A DNA stretch of 40,324 nucleotides, taken from an uncultured Eubacteriales bacterium. Its GTDB lineage: Bacteria > Bacillota > Clostridia > Lachnospirales > Bianqueaceae. Where the stretch lies: the NCBI GenBank assembly GCA_900315265.1, contig OMYN01000017.1:1-40324 (forward strand), in the 5' to 3' direction. Of the stretch, positions 8,838 to 17,680 are shown in pieces. The number at the start of each line of letters is the position of its first letter. The stretch's first letter is position 1. A model generated the notes under the pieces. It saw nothing but the letters and a program-made list of their open reading frames with translations. It ran no database searches and was not told where the DNA came from. The position numbers were made by a program, and so were the translations under genes.

Positions 8838-8913
8838 TTTAACAAAGAAATACTGTGCAAAATTTTAATTTTTCCATTTTCCAGTTGACAATATTACTAT
8901 AATAATATATTTT
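8838..8913 (+). promoter_or_regulatory. Promoter of SBP gene 1, with shared upstream element
   Basis: TTGACA (8885-8890) and TATTTT (8908-8913) are 17 bp apart. A 20-base element at 8838-8857 (beginning TTTAACAAAG) recurs unchanged at 11085-11104, at the same distance from the promoter of the paralogous gene. It is followed in both by an AT-rich tract. This suggests a shared regulator site or UP-like element that was duplicated with the gene. Confidence 0.7.
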
Positions 8914-8934
8914 GTAATTAAATTATTTGTAGTA

Positions 8935-8969
8935 TTCGCCGATTTTATCCATTATCCAACAACGGCGAA
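8935..8969 (+). promoter_or_regulatory. Leader hairpin of SBP gene 1
   Basis: TTCGCCG (8935-8941) pairs with CGGCGAA (8963-8969) around a 21-nt loop, ending about 12 nt before the AAGGAAGG ribosome binding site. The second lipoprotein gene has the same outer stem (11183-11218) with a different loop sequence, which points to a role in mRNA stability or translation rather than chance. Confidence 0.5.
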
Positions 8970-8995
8970 AATAACAAAAGAAGGAAGGCGCAATC

Positions 8996-10927
8996 ATGAA
9001 AAAGATCAGAAGATCACTTGCTGTGATCCTTATAGCTGTCATGATCATGAGTCTTTTCACTGGATGCTCTAAGAGCAGTTCCGGTGAAAGTTCAACGACT
9101 TCTGAATCATCGTCAGCGGCAGAGGAATCAAGTAAGGAAGAAGTTTCTACAGCGGCTGAAGAAACCAGTGCGGAAACTTCCGAAACGTCACAATCGACAG
9201 AGGGCAAAGAAGCTGATTCCAACGATTTACCCCGTGACCAGACCCTGTATCTGGGCGGAATGCAGTGGGGAACGATCAACAGCTGGAATATTATCGGCAG
9301 CAACCAGAACAATGTCGCCTGCGGGTACGGACGAGGCTTAATGTTTGAAACCTTGTATATGTATAATATCCTGAACGGTGATATTCTTCCTCTTCTTGCC
9401 GACGGTGACTACAGCTGGAACGACGACCAGACCGAACTGACCGTGAAGATCAAGTCAGCGGCTTACTGGAGTGACGGTACTCCGGTCACTGCACAGGATG
9501 TAGCCGCTACCTGGGACATCAGCACGGTTGTCGGCAATTCGATCGGAAACTCATACGGCGGTTTTATTGACAGTGTCGAAGCTGTTGATGATTCTACCCT
9601 TCTTATACATTCTAAGGTAGATAGCAGCGGCGTTCCTATCAACCCGCTGAAAGTTCTGGATTATTTGGTCTTTGCCCCGGTCGCACAAAAAGCATGGATC
9701 GAGACGGTAAAGGCCAGAAATAATAATGATCCCACCGCCATTTTGAATGATGCGGCGGAAGATATTGTTTATTCAGGACCTTATCATAAATATTACGCGG
9801 ACGATCAGAAGGTCGTTCTGATCCGCGACGATAATTACTGGGGCCAGGATGCTTCCATGTGGGGAAGCCTGCCGGTTCCCAAATATATCGCGCATACCAT
9901 TTATTCCGATAATGCGGCTACCGAAGTTGCCTTCAAGGCCGGTGAGGTAGATGTCAACCAGCAGTTCCTGCCCAATATCCAGGATTTGTGGGAGAAAGAC
10001 GGACTGCCGGTTTCGACCTGGCTTGACCAGGCTCCTTACGGTGTATGCCTGACCATGCCTACTGCATGGTACAACATGAACATCCCTGTCCTGGCTGAGA
10101 ATACCGCTCTTCGCAAAGCGATCGCCATCGCCGTTGACTACGATACCATTATCGCCAACGCAATGACCAACCAGAGCCCCAGCTTCAAAGATGTTCCCAG
10201 ATCTCTTATGAACACGACCGACGGTGAGCAGGCCCTGTATAATCATGACGCAGTCAAAGATCTGCAGTGGACCGGCAACGACATCGAAGGCGCTAAAAAG
10301 CTTCTGGATGATGCAGGCATTGTCGACAGCGACGGAGACGGCTGGCGTGAGTGGAACGGCGAAAAGATCACTCTGAATGCTGTATGCCCGAACGGATGGT
10401 CCGACTGGCAGGCAGCGATTGAGGTTGTAGCGGCTGCCGGACAGAAGATCGGCGTGGACATTACTACTCTGTATCCTGAATCCAGTGTATACTATACGGT
10501 TTACAGCAACCCGGATGAAACGGATTATGATATCTTCATGATGAGTCCTTCTGCGGCAGCACCTTCCTGCCCGTGGGCTCGTGCCGATCAGTTCTTTGGT
10601 GAAGAATATATCGGCATGCAGAACAACTTCAGCGGTAACTATGGTCAGTATAAAAATGATGAAGCGGATGCGATCGTTAAGTCCATCCCGACCATGACAG
10701 ATGAGAAGGAGATCAAAGATGCTTATACAAAGCTGACCGAGATCTACCTGACCGAAGTTCCAAGTTTTTCTTTGATGTATCGTCCGTCTATGTTTTATGC
10801 GGTAAACGAGAGCGTATGGACCAACTATCCGTCCGCGGACGATGGTCGTAACATTCCTCCTACCGACTGCACCGACGGATACGGTATCCGTGCTCTGTAT
10901 GAGCTGGAAACGACGGACGGACAGTAA
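8996..10927 (+). CDS. ABC transporter family 5 substrate-binding lipoprotein, copy 1
   Basis: A 643-residue extracytoplasmic solute receptor. The signal peptide ends in the lipobox LFTGC with the lipidated Cys at residue 23, followed by a Ser/Glu-rich linker to about residue 75, then the SBP_bac_5 (OppA/DppA-like) fold. Landmarks are the repeated segments around YSWNDDQTELTVKIK and the acidic DSDGDGWREWNGEK motif. Family members bind peptides, nickel or oligosaccharides. The WNGEK and CPNGWSDWQAA stretch resembles my memory of oligosaccharide receptors from Thermotoga, so a sugar is possible, but this is an inference. It is the first of two tandem paralogues that share a 620-bp nearly identical block, and it has its own promoter and terminator. 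Confidence 0.9.
   Translation: MKKIRRSLAVILIAVMIMSLFTGCSKSSSGESSTTSESSSAAEESSKEEVSTAAEETSAETSETSQSTEGKEADSNDLPRDQTLYLGGMQWGTINSWNIIGSNQNNVACGYGRGLMFETLYMYNILNGDILPLLADGDYSWNDDQTELTVKIKSAAYWSDGTPVTAQDVAATWDISTVVGNSIGNSYGGFIDSVEAVDDSTLLIHSKVDSSGVPINPLKVLDYLVFAPVAQKAWIETVKARNNNDPTAILNDAAEDIVYSGPYHKYYADDQKVVLIRDDNYWGQDASMWGSLPVPKYIAHTIYSDNAATEVAFKAGEVDVNQQFLPNIQDLWEKDGLPVSTWLDQAPYGVCLTMPTAWYNMNIPVLAENTALRKAIAIAVDYDTIIANAMTNQSPSFKDVPRSLMNTTDGEQALYNHDAVKDLQWTGNDIEGAKKLLDDAGIVDSDGDGWREWNGEKITLNAVCPNGWSDWQAAIEVVAAAGQKIGVDITTLYPESSVYYTVYSNPDETDYDIFMMSPSAAAPSCPWARADQFFGEEYIGMQNNFSGNYGQYKNDEADAIVKSIPTMTDEKEIKDAYTKLTEIYLTEVPSFSLMYRPSMFYAVNESVWTNYPSADDGRNIPPTDCTDGYGIRALYELETTDGQ
9833..10452 (+). repeat. 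Near-identical block shared with 12100-12719 (copy 1)
   Basis: This 620-bp coding segment aligns with 12100-12719 at a constant offset of 2267 with no gaps. It includes a 95-bp stretch that is identical base for base (10130-10224 with 12397-12491), synonymous sites included. The regions upstream of it within the genes are clearly more diverged. Confidence 0.9.
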
Positions 10928-10937
10928 GAATTACTCG

Positions 10938-10971
10938 AAAAAAGGGGCTGTGCCTGCACAGCCCCTTTTTT
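10938..10971 (+). terminator. Rho-independent terminator after SBP gene 1
   Basis: GGGGCTGTG (10944-10952) pairs with CACAGCCCC (10957-10965), with an A run before and a T run after, so it can work in either direction. Confidence 0.93.
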
Positions 10972-11084
10972 GTGTAAAAAAGAAGAATGCTTTTGTATTT
11001 CGCCTTGTGGTCGCCTTGTCGTATGCAAAAGTAACCACTTTGCATTTTTAATCAGTTATAACAATTTTATACAAAAAGCAATAT

Positions 11085-11161
11085 TTTAACAAAGAAATAC
11101 TGTGAAAATTTTCTTTTTCCTGGTTTTAGTTCTTGACAAAATAACTAAAAGAATATATCTT
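11085..11161 (+). promoter_or_regulatory. Promoter of SBP gene 2, with shared upstream element
   Basis: TTGACA (11133-11138) and TATCTT (11156-11161) are 17 bp apart. The 20-base element at 11085-11104 is identical to 8838-8857. Between the terminator and this site there is a short direct repeat TCGCCTTGT (11000-11008 and 11011-11019) that I cannot explain; otherwise 10972-11084 is empty. Confidence 0.68.
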
Positions 11162-11182
11162 GTAAACGATAAATTTGTGTCA

Positions 11183-11218
11183 TTCGCCAGTCTTATCCGA
11201 ATATTATTGACCGGCGAA
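11183..11218 (+). promoter_or_regulatory. Leader hairpin of SBP gene 2
   Basis: TTCGCC (11183-11188) pairs with GGCGAA (11213-11218), and an inner GTC/GAC pair (11190-11192 with 11209-11211) extends it past one mismatch. It sits just before the AGGAGG site, as in copy 1. Confidence 0.5.
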
Positions 11219-11244
11219 AAATTAAAAAGGAGGAAGACACAATC

Positions 11245-13194
11245 ATGAAAAAGATCAGTAAATCACTTGCTGTGATTCTGGCTGCTGTCATGATCATGAG
11301 TCTTTTCACTGGATGCTCCAAGAGCAGTTCCAATGAAAGTTCAACGACTCCTGAATCATCCACCGCAACAGAGGAATCCAGCAAGGAAGAAACTTCTACT
11401 GCAGCTGAAGAATCCAGCCAGGAAACTTCAGAAGCTTCGGAAGCTTCTCAGCCCACCGATGAAGGGGATGCAGATGTAAACAACCTGCCTCGCAATGAGA
11501 CCCTTTACTTCGGCGGTCAGCAGTGGGGCACCGTTAACACTTGGAACCCCATCGGAACCAACCAGAACAACTGGGTCATTTCCACCAGCCAGATCAACCG
11601 TACTCTGATGATGGAAACCCTGTACATGTATGATATGCTGACAGGTAAGATGTATCCTCTTCTTGCCGACGGCGATTACAGCTGGAACGACGACCAGACC
11701 GAATTGACCGTAAAGATCAAACCGGCTGCTCATTGGAGCGACAATACTCCTGTCACCGCACAGGATGTTGCAGCTACCTTTGACATCGGCGTTAAGGTCG
11801 GCAACAACATTGGTAATGGTTATGGCGGTTATATCGACAGCATCGAAGCAAAAGATGATTCCACTGTCGTTATTCATGCTAAGAAGAACGATGACGGAAC
11901 GCCTGTTAACCCCATGAAAGTCCTTGACTTTATCGTTGCTTGCCCCATCTGCCAGAAAGCATGGATCGATACCGTATCCGAACGCAATAACGGCGATGCT
12001 ACGGCTATCCTGAACGATAAAGCTGAAGATGTCGTATATTCCGGTCCTTATCATTACTATTACGCAGATGATCAGAAGGTTATTCTGATTCGTGACGACA
12101 ATTACTGGGGCCAGGATGCTTCCATGTGGGGAAGCCTGCCGGTTCCGAAATATATCGCTCATACCATTTTCTCTGATAACGCAGCTACCGAAGTTGCCTT
12201 TAAGGCCGGCGAGATCGATGTTAACCAGCAGTTCCTGCCCAATATCCAGGATCTGTGGGAGAAAGACGGACTGCCGGTTTCCACTTGGCTTGACGATGTT
12301 CCTTACGGCGTATGCCTGACCATTCCTACTGCTTGGTACAACATGAACATCCCTGTCCTGGCTGAGAATACCGCTCTTCGTAAAGCGATCGCCATTGCCG
12401 TTGACTACGATACCATTATCGCCAACGCAATGACCAACCAGAGCCCCAGCTTCAAAGATGTTCCCAGATCTCTTATGAACACGACCGACGGCGAGCAGGC
12501 CCTGTATGATCGCGACGCAGTCAAAGATCTGCAGTGGACCGGCAACGACATCGAAGGCGCTAAAAAGCTCCTTGATGACGCAGGCATTGTCGACAGCGAT
12601 GGAGACGGCTGGCGTGAGTGGAACGGCGAAAAGATCAGCCTGAACGCTGTATGCCCGAACGGATGGTCTGACTGGCAGGCAGCAATCGAAGTTGTTGCAG
12701 CAGCAGGACAGAAGATCGGTATCGATATTTCTACCCTGTATCCGGAAGCAAGCGTTTACTCAACGGTTTACAGCAACCCTGATCAGACTGATTACGACAT
12801 CTTCATGAACGGTACTACTTCTGCAGCTCCTTCCTGCCCGTGGGCTCGTGCCGATCAGTTCTTCGGTGAAGAGTATGTCGGCATGCAGAACAACTTCAGC
12901 GGTAACTGGGGTCAGTACAAGAACGACGAGGCTAACGCCATCGTTCAGTCCATCCCGACCATGACGGATGAGCAGGAGATCAAAGACGCTTATACCAAGC
13001 TGACCGAGATCTACCTGACCGAAGTTCCCAGCTTTGCCCTGATGTATCGTCCCGCATTCTTCTACGAAGTAAACGAGAGTGTATGGACCAACTATCCGTC
13101 CGCAGATGACGGCCGCAACATTCCTCCGTCAGACTGCACCGATGGTTATGGTATCCGTGCTCTGTATGAACTTGAACTGGTAGACGGACAATAA
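11245..13194 (+). CDS. ABC transporter family 5 substrate-binding lipoprotein, copy 2
   Basis: A 649-residue paralogue of the preceding lipoprotein with the same signal peptide (LFTGC lipobox, Cys23), a slightly longer Ser/Thr/Glu linker and the same SBP_bac_5 fold. Differences concentrate in residues 75-290, which form part of the ligand-binding lobe; the C-terminal half is almost the same protein. This pattern suggests that the pair recognises related but different ligands while serving the same permease. A strong AGGAGG ribosome binding site and its own promoter precede it. A terminator follows, so the permease genes downstream are probably read by partial read-through or from a separate start. 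Confidence 0.9.
   Translation: MKKISKSLAVILAAVMIMSLFTGCSKSSSNESSTTPESSTATEESSKEETSTAAEESSQETSEASEASQPTDEGDADVNNLPRNETLYFGGQQWGTVNTWNPIGTNQNNWVISTSQINRTLMMETLYMYDMLTGKMYPLLADGDYSWNDDQTELTVKIKPAAHWSDNTPVTAQDVAATFDIGVKVGNNIGNGYGGYIDSIEAKDDSTVVIHAKKNDDGTPVNPMKVLDFIVACPICQKAWIDTVSERNNGDATAILNDKAEDVVYSGPYHYYYADDQKVILIRDDNYWGQDASMWGSLPVPKYIAHTIFSDNAATEVAFKAGEIDVNQQFLPNIQDLWEKDGLPVSTWLDDVPYGVCLTIPTAWYNMNIPVLAENTALRKAIAIAVDYDTIIANAMTNQSPSFKDVPRSLMNTTDGEQALYDRDAVKDLQWTGNDIEGAKKLLDDAGIVDSDGDGWREWNGEKISLNAVCPNGWSDWQAAIEVVAAAGQKIGIDISTLYPEASVYSTVYSNPDQTDYDIFMNGTTSAAPSCPWARADQFFGEEYVGMQNNFSGNWGQYKNDEANAIVQSIPTMTDEQEIKDAYTKLTEIYLTEVPSFALMYRPAFFYEVNESVWTNYPSADDGRNIPPSDCTDGYGIRALYELELVDGQ
12100..12719 (+). 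repeat. Near-identical block shared with 9833-10452 (copy 2)
   Basis: Second copy of the block described at 9833-10452. The flanking coding sequence is more diverged, consistent with local gene conversion between the tandem genes. Confidence 0.9.
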
Positions 13195-13204
13195 TCATCT
13201 GAAC

Positions 13205-13246
13205 GGGAAAAAGGCAGTCATCCCTAAGGAATGACTGCCTTTTCCC
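13205..13246 (+). terminator. Terminator or attenuator after SBP gene 2
   Basis: A long stem, GGGAAAAAGGCAGTCAT (13205-13221) with ATGACTGCCTTTTCCC (13231-13246), has one unpaired A. The T run is inside the stem, so termination may be partial; this would give more receptor than permease. The rest of 13247-13360 holds only a possible imperfect GC-rich hairpin (about 13290-13323) and the next ribosome binding site. Confidence 0.7.
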
Positions 13247-13360
13247 TTAATTGCCCTGATGCGATAGGAAAAAACACGGACAAAAGGAGCCGCCCGGTAA
13301 TATATATTTTATCCGGCCGGGGCGTGCTGCCCTTTATTGGTCCACAGGAGGAAAGAAGTA

Positions 13361-14368
13361 ATGAAGGGACTTCGCAAGTTTATTTTAAAGAAGATCCTGT
13401 GGTTTTTCATAACCCTGATCGTCGCTGTCTTTTTAAATTTCATTCTGCCCCGACTGATGCCTTCTGATCCGGTAGCAACCATTACCAGTAAAATGGCCGA
13501 AGGATTGACCGATACCGCTGCCGTTCAGCGAATCTACGAGCATTATCAAAAAGAATTCGGGACCGATAAACCGATCATGGTGCAGTTCTTCATCTATGTG
13601 AAAAATCTGCTGCACGGTGATATGGGAACCTCATTTTCACAGTATCCGCGTTCAGTTGCCAGCATCCTGTCTTCTGCGATCGGATGGACGATCGCACTGC
13701 AGCTGCCGGCTATCCTGGTAGGATGGTTCCTGGGCAACTTCTTCGGTGCAGTAGCTGCCTATAAACGAAAAGGCTGGGATAAAATCTTTATGCCTATTTC
13801 GATTTTCATCAGCAACATTCCTGCCTTCGGTTTTGCCGTTATCATGCTGGTAGTGTTTGCGGTCAAACTGAAGATCGCACCTACGTCCGGTGGATATGCA
13901 TACGATATGATACCGAATTTCAGCTGGAAATTTATTAAATCGGTTTTGTATCATTATCAGCTGCCCTTCTGGACGATCGTTATCACCACCATCGGCGGAC
14001 AGGCGATCGGTATGCGGTCCATGTCTATTTATGAATTGAATGCAGACTATGTTAAATACTCCCGCTTCCTTGGTATTAAAGACCGCAAAGTCGTAAAGTA
14101 CGTCTTCCGCAATGCCATGCTTCCTCAGATCACCGGCCTGGCTCTGTCTATGGCAACGATGATCGGCGGCAACCTGGTAGCCGAGATGATCTTCAGCTAT
14201 CCCGGAATCGGAAGCCAGATCTATGCAGGTATCACGACATCCGATTATCCTCTGATCTCCGGATCGACGCTGATCATTACCATCATGGTTCTGATCATGA
14301 CGACCCTTCTGGATCTGATCTGCGGTATCATCGATCCCCGTGTAAAAGCGGCTCAGTTCGATTCATAA
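13361..14368 (+). CDS. ABC transporter permease, OppB/DppB type
   Basis: Inner-membrane channel subunit of the family 5 uptake system, 335 residues from the start chosen here. A first membrane helix (residues 8-28, [21 protein letters not shown]) is followed by a periplasmic segment and five further helices. The cytoplasmic coupling loop, with the sequence [27 protein letters not shown], fits the EAA-type motif that contacts the ATPases. ATG 13361 is preferred because AGGAGG lies 9 bp before it; an upstream TTG at 13337 would put that ribosome binding site inside the gene. Confidence 0.92.
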   Translation: MKGLRKFILKKILWFFITLIVAVFLNFILPRLMPSDPVATITSKMAEGLTDTAAVQRIYEHYQKEFGTDKPIMVQFFIYVKNLLHGDMGTSFSQYPRSVASILSSAIGWTIALQLPAILVGWFLGNFFGAVAAYKRKGWDKIFMPISIFISNIPAFGFAVIMLVVFAVKLKIAPTSGGYAYDMIPNFSWKFIKSVLYHYQLPFWTIVITTIGGQAIGMRSMSIYELNADYVKYSRFLGIKDRKVVKYVFRNAMLPQITGLALSMATMIGGNLVAEMIFSYPGIGSQIYAGITTSDYPLISGSTLIITIMVLIMTTLLDLICGIIDPRVKAAQFDS

Positions 14369-14383
14369 GGGAGGGAGAAACAT

Positions 14384-15631
14384 ATGAAAAATACTATTCG
14401 CCAGCTGTTCCATTCTCCCAACTTTGTGGTTGGATTTGTCATTTTTGTCGGAATGCTTCTGGCTATCTTTCTTTACCCGATCTTTCATCCGGGCAGCCCG
14501 CTTGAAATGATCGGTGTCGGAACGTTTGCAAAGCCCGGTCTTTATATTTCCGTTTATGATTCGGTCAATTCCGAAACAGAGACTCTTCGTCTTCCGGATG
14601 CGGATGAAAAGAGGTCCGGCGCCGTCCTCTCGGACGAGGACCGTGTGGCTATGATCGAATGGTTCGGAAAAGCCGGTGTGGACACCACCAATCTGGACGC
14701 TAGTGACGACGCGGCGGTCCTGGAACTTTGGAAAGCTAATTATGATCCCGATAAGACTATCAAGGGTCTTACCAAAGCAAAACGTGCTTATTACCGCCGT
14801 CTGAACGAGGCCCTCGCTAATAACGGAGAGGCGGAACTATACGTGGCAACTAAAGACGCGGACAGTGGAGAATTAGTCGAAAAATCGGAAATCGACAAGG
14901 ATGCCTACGTCAATACCAAAGATGTCGCCAACGTAAAGCGTCTGGTTCTGGGAACCGATAACTTCGGCCGTGATATGCTGAAAGAACTTCTGGCTGCTGC
15001 CAAAACGTCTCTGATGATCGGCTTGATCGCGGGATCGATTGCGACCATGATCGGTCTGATCCTAGGCCTGATTTCCGGTTATGTGGGCGGTATCGTGGAT
15101 GATATCATTCTTTTCGTCATGAATATCTTCACGGTCATCCCCAGCTTTGTTATCCTGATCCTGATCAGCTATTCGCTGGGACAGAGTCAGCGGGGTGCCG
15201 GTGTCGTTGCAATGATCATCGGCTTTACCAGCTGGGTATGGACAGCCCGTTCGGTACGTTCTCAGGTCATCTCTCTGCGTAACCGTGACCATGTAAACCT
15301 GTCTAAATTGTCCGGACACAGCCTGCTTAGAATCATCTTTACAGATATCCTGCCCTACATCCTTTCTTATGTCGTTATGGCCTTTATCCTTCAGATCTCT
15401 TCGGGAATCCTGGCAGAAGCGCAGCTGTCTATGCTGGGTCTGGGACCCAAGACGACGGAGGTTCCTACTCTGGGCCTGATGATGAGCTGGGCTCAGTTGT
15501 ATTCTGCTCATATGAATGGTTCCTGGTGGGCTTACTTCCCGGTAATCTTTACCATCGCCCTCATCTCGTTCTCGCTGAACCTGATGAACACCGGTATGGA
15601 CCAGGTATTCAACCCGGCTCTGAGAGACTAA
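14384..15631 (+). CDS. ABC transporter permease, OppC/DppC type, with long extracytoplasmic insert
   Basis: Second channel subunit, 415 residues. Helix 1 (about residues 16-33) is followed by an insert of roughly 150 residues rich in Asp, Lys and Glu (about 40-185) that must lie outside the membrane. Then comes the usual OppC core: [26 protein letters not shown], five helices and the coupling loop with [22 protein letters not shown]. Typical OppC proteins are about 300 residues, so the insert accounts for the extra length. It may help dock the large lipoproteins. GGGAGGGAG precedes the ATG. Confidence 0.92.
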   Translation: MKNTIRQLFHSPNFVVGFVIFVGMLLAIFLYPIFHPGSPLEMIGVGTFAKPGLYISVYDSVNSETETLRLPDADEKRSGAVLSDEDRVAMIEWFGKAGVDTTNLDASDDAAVLELWKANYDPDKTIKGLTKAKRAYYRRLNEALANNGEAELYVATKDADSGELVEKSEIDKDAYVNTKDVANVKRLVLGTDNFGRDMLKELLAAAKTSLMIGLIAGSIATMIGLILGLISGYVGGIVDDIILFVMNIFTVIPSFVILILISYSLGQSQRGAGVVAMIIGFTSWVWTARSVRSQVISLRNRDHVNLSKLSGHSLLRIIFTDILPYILSYVVMAFILQISSGILAEAQLSMLGLGPKTTEVPTLGLMMSWAQLYSAHMNGSWWAYFPVIFTIALISFSLNLMNTGMDQVFNPALRD

Positions 15632-15642
15632 GGAGGAAGATC

Positions 15643-16650
15643 ATGGGAAAAGTAATGATCGAGGTCAAAGACCTCAAAACCAAATATGTAACCAGAAACC
15701 ACGAAGACGTCTATGCGGTCGATGGAGTTTCCTTTAAAATTGAGGAAGGAAAATCCTTAGGTGTAGCCGGTGAGTCGGGATGCGGCAAGTCCACCCTTGC
15801 CCTGTCAGTCATGGGTTATTATTTCGCTCCTCTTCACTATATGAGCGGCGATATCATCATCGACGGAAAGAGCATTTCGGGAATGGATCCGGATGAAGTC
15901 CGCAAACATGTCCTGGGCACGGAGATCGCCTACATTCCCCAGGCGGCCATGAACGCCTTGAACCCCACCCAGAAAGTCATCAATTTCCTGTATGATGTCG
16001 TTCATGCCCATCATCCCAAGATGCCTAAAAAAGACATCCGTGAGATGGCGGAAAAACGATTCGAGGAACTGGCTCTTCCCAAAGATGTATTGGACCGGTA
16101 CTCCGTTGAGCTGTCCGGTGGTATGAAACAGCGTACCGTTATCGCGGTATCCACCATCCTGTCTCCTAAAGTTCTGATCGCGGATGAGCCTTCCAGCGCG
16201 CTGGATGTTACCAGTCAGAAGCTGGTCATCAAGATGATGCGTGAGCTGATGGAAAAAGGCTATATCAAATCGATGATGTTTATCACCCATGAGCTGCCGC
16301 TTTTGTACAACGTTACGGATGATATTATGGTCATGTACGCCGGTCAGATCGTAGAAAAAGGAACAGCTAAAGAATTGGTATTCGATCCTACTCATCCCTA
16401 TTCTCACGCTCTGATGGGATCCATCCTGGTGCCGGAAGAGGGGACTCGCGGTAAGAAGCTTCCGGCTCTTCCCGGTACTCCTCCCAACCTGAAACATCCT
16501 CCGGCTGGATGCCGTTTTGCGGCCCGCTGCCCGTATGCGACCCAGGAATGCAAGTTCTATCAGGTACCGGTCAAAGAGTTTGGTGAAGGAAGAATGTATC
16601 GCTGCCTGAAAGGTATCGATGAACTGAAGGAGGCATACTCACATGAGTGA
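15643..16650 (+). CDS. ABC transporter ATP-binding protein, OppD/DppD type
   Basis: ATPase subunit, 335 residues. The Walker A motif is GESGCGKST near residue 45, the Q-loop lies in [12 protein letters not shown], the signature is LSGGMKQR near 160, the Walker B segment is [12 protein letters not shown], and the switch His is in FITHE. The C-terminal oligopeptide/dipeptide domain carries [14 protein letters not shown], a cysteine cluster usual for this type and able to hold an Fe-S cluster in some relatives. Start 15643 follows AGGAGG. The stop overlaps the start of the next gene by 8 bp. Confidence 0.94.
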   Translation: MGKVMIEVKDLKTKYVTRNHEDVYAVDGVSFKIEEGKSLGVAGESGCGKSTLALSVMGYYFAPLHYMSGDIIIDGKSISGMDPDEVRKHVLGTEIAYIPQAAMNALNPTQKVINFLYDVVHAHHPKMPKKDIREMAEKRFEELALPKDVLDRYSVELSGGMKQRTVIAVSTILSPKVLIADEPSSALDVTSQKLVIKMMRELMEKGYIKSMMFITHELPLLYNVTDDIMVMYAGQIVEKGTAKELVFDPTHPYSHALMGSILVPEEGTRGKKLPALPGTPPNLKHPPAGCRFAARCPYATQECKFYQVPVKEFGEGRMYRCLKGIDELKEAYSHE

Positions 16651-17518
16651 CGAAGTTGAGCGCAGAGCCTATAACAAAGATGAAGTCATCCTTTCGGGAC
16701 GTGGAGTTACCAAAGTTTTCGTTAACGGTAAAGTAAGAAACACGGCGGTCAACCATGTTGACTTTGATTTCCATAAAGGAGAGTTCGTTACCATCGTAGG
16801 CGAGTCCGGCTCCGGAAAAACGACCCTTAGTAAAATGATCCTGGGTCTTCTGCCCATCACGGAAGGTACCATCTATTTCAACGGTAAGGAAAGAGATATC
16901 CGGTCCGGTCATAAGAAAAGAGAATACTGGAAAAACATTCAGGCTATCTTCCAGGATCCTTTCTCTTCTTACAACATCTTCAACAAGATCGATACCGTCC
17001 TTTTGGACTGCATCAACATGCGGGGCGGAAGGAATTTGCCCAAAGAGAAAAAAATCGAGATGATGACCGAAGCCTGCCGTTTCGTTAACCTGGAGTTCAA
17101 GGAGCTGACCAATAAGTATCCTTTTGAGCTTTCCGGCGGCCAGATGCAGCGTCTGATGATCGCTCGTATCTTCCTTCTGAAACCGCAGATCCTGCTGGCT
17201 GATGAGGCGACCTCCATGGTCGATGCTTCCTCCCGAGCCACCATTCTGGAAATGCTTCTGAACCTTCGTAATGAAACCGGAATGACGGTTGTTTTCATTA
17301 CCCATGATATCGGTCTTGCCTATTACATTTCGGATACGGTATACATCATGGAGCATGGAAAGTTCGTGGAGTCCGGGCCGGCTGACACCGTCATTCTGAA
17401 TCCCCAGGCTCCTTATACCAAACGTCTGATCAGCGATGTTCCTAAGATCCATGAGGTTTGGGATCTGAGTTCGGTCGATCTGGAACTCAATGAGATAAAG
17501 AAAGACAGCGCCAAATAA
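16643..17518 (+). CDS. ABC transporter ATP-binding protein, OppF/DppF type
   Basis: Second ATPase subunit, 291 residues. The Walker A motif is GESGSGKTT near residue 53, the signature is [13 protein letters not shown] near 169, and Walker B is [12 protein letters not shown]. It lacks the C-terminal cysteine cluster seen in its partner, and is shorter than most OppF proteins for that reason. It overlaps the upstream gene by 8 bp and pairs with it as a heterodimer on the two permeases. A terminator follows at 17535. Confidence 0.93.
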   Translation: MSDEVERRAYNKDEVILSGRGVTKVFVNGKVRNTAVNHVDFDFHKGEFVTIVGESGSGKTTLSKMILGLLPITEGTIYFNGKERDIRSGHKKREYWKNIQAIFQDPFSSYNIFNKIDTVLLDCINMRGGRNLPKEKKIEMMTEACRFVNLEFKELTNKYPFELSGGQMQRLMIARIFLLKPQILLADEATSMVDASSRATILEMLLNLRNETGMTVVFITHDIGLAYYISDTVYIMEHGKFVESGPADTVILNPQAPYTKRLISDVPKIHEVWDLSSVDLELNEIKKDSAK

Positions 17519-17534
17519 GCAACCCTTCACTTTT

Positions 17535-17575
17535 CGGGCTCTTCCGCAAATCTCGGAAGGGCCCGCTTCTTTTTC
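17535..17575 (+). terminator. Rho-independent terminator of the transporter operon
   Basis: CGGGCTCTTCCG (17535-17546) pairs with CGGAAGGGCCCG (17554-17565) with one T-G pair, followed by a T-rich tract to 17574. A TATAAT at 17599-17604 suggests a promoter for the next gene, but I see no good -35 box. Confidence 0.85.
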
Positions 17576-17680
17576 TATACTTTTTCGGCCGGGTACGATA
17601 TAATAATGACAATCAGCAGGTATCAGCTGTAAATGTAACAGCTGTATTCGTAATATATCAAAAGGGATAAGGAGGAGCCC

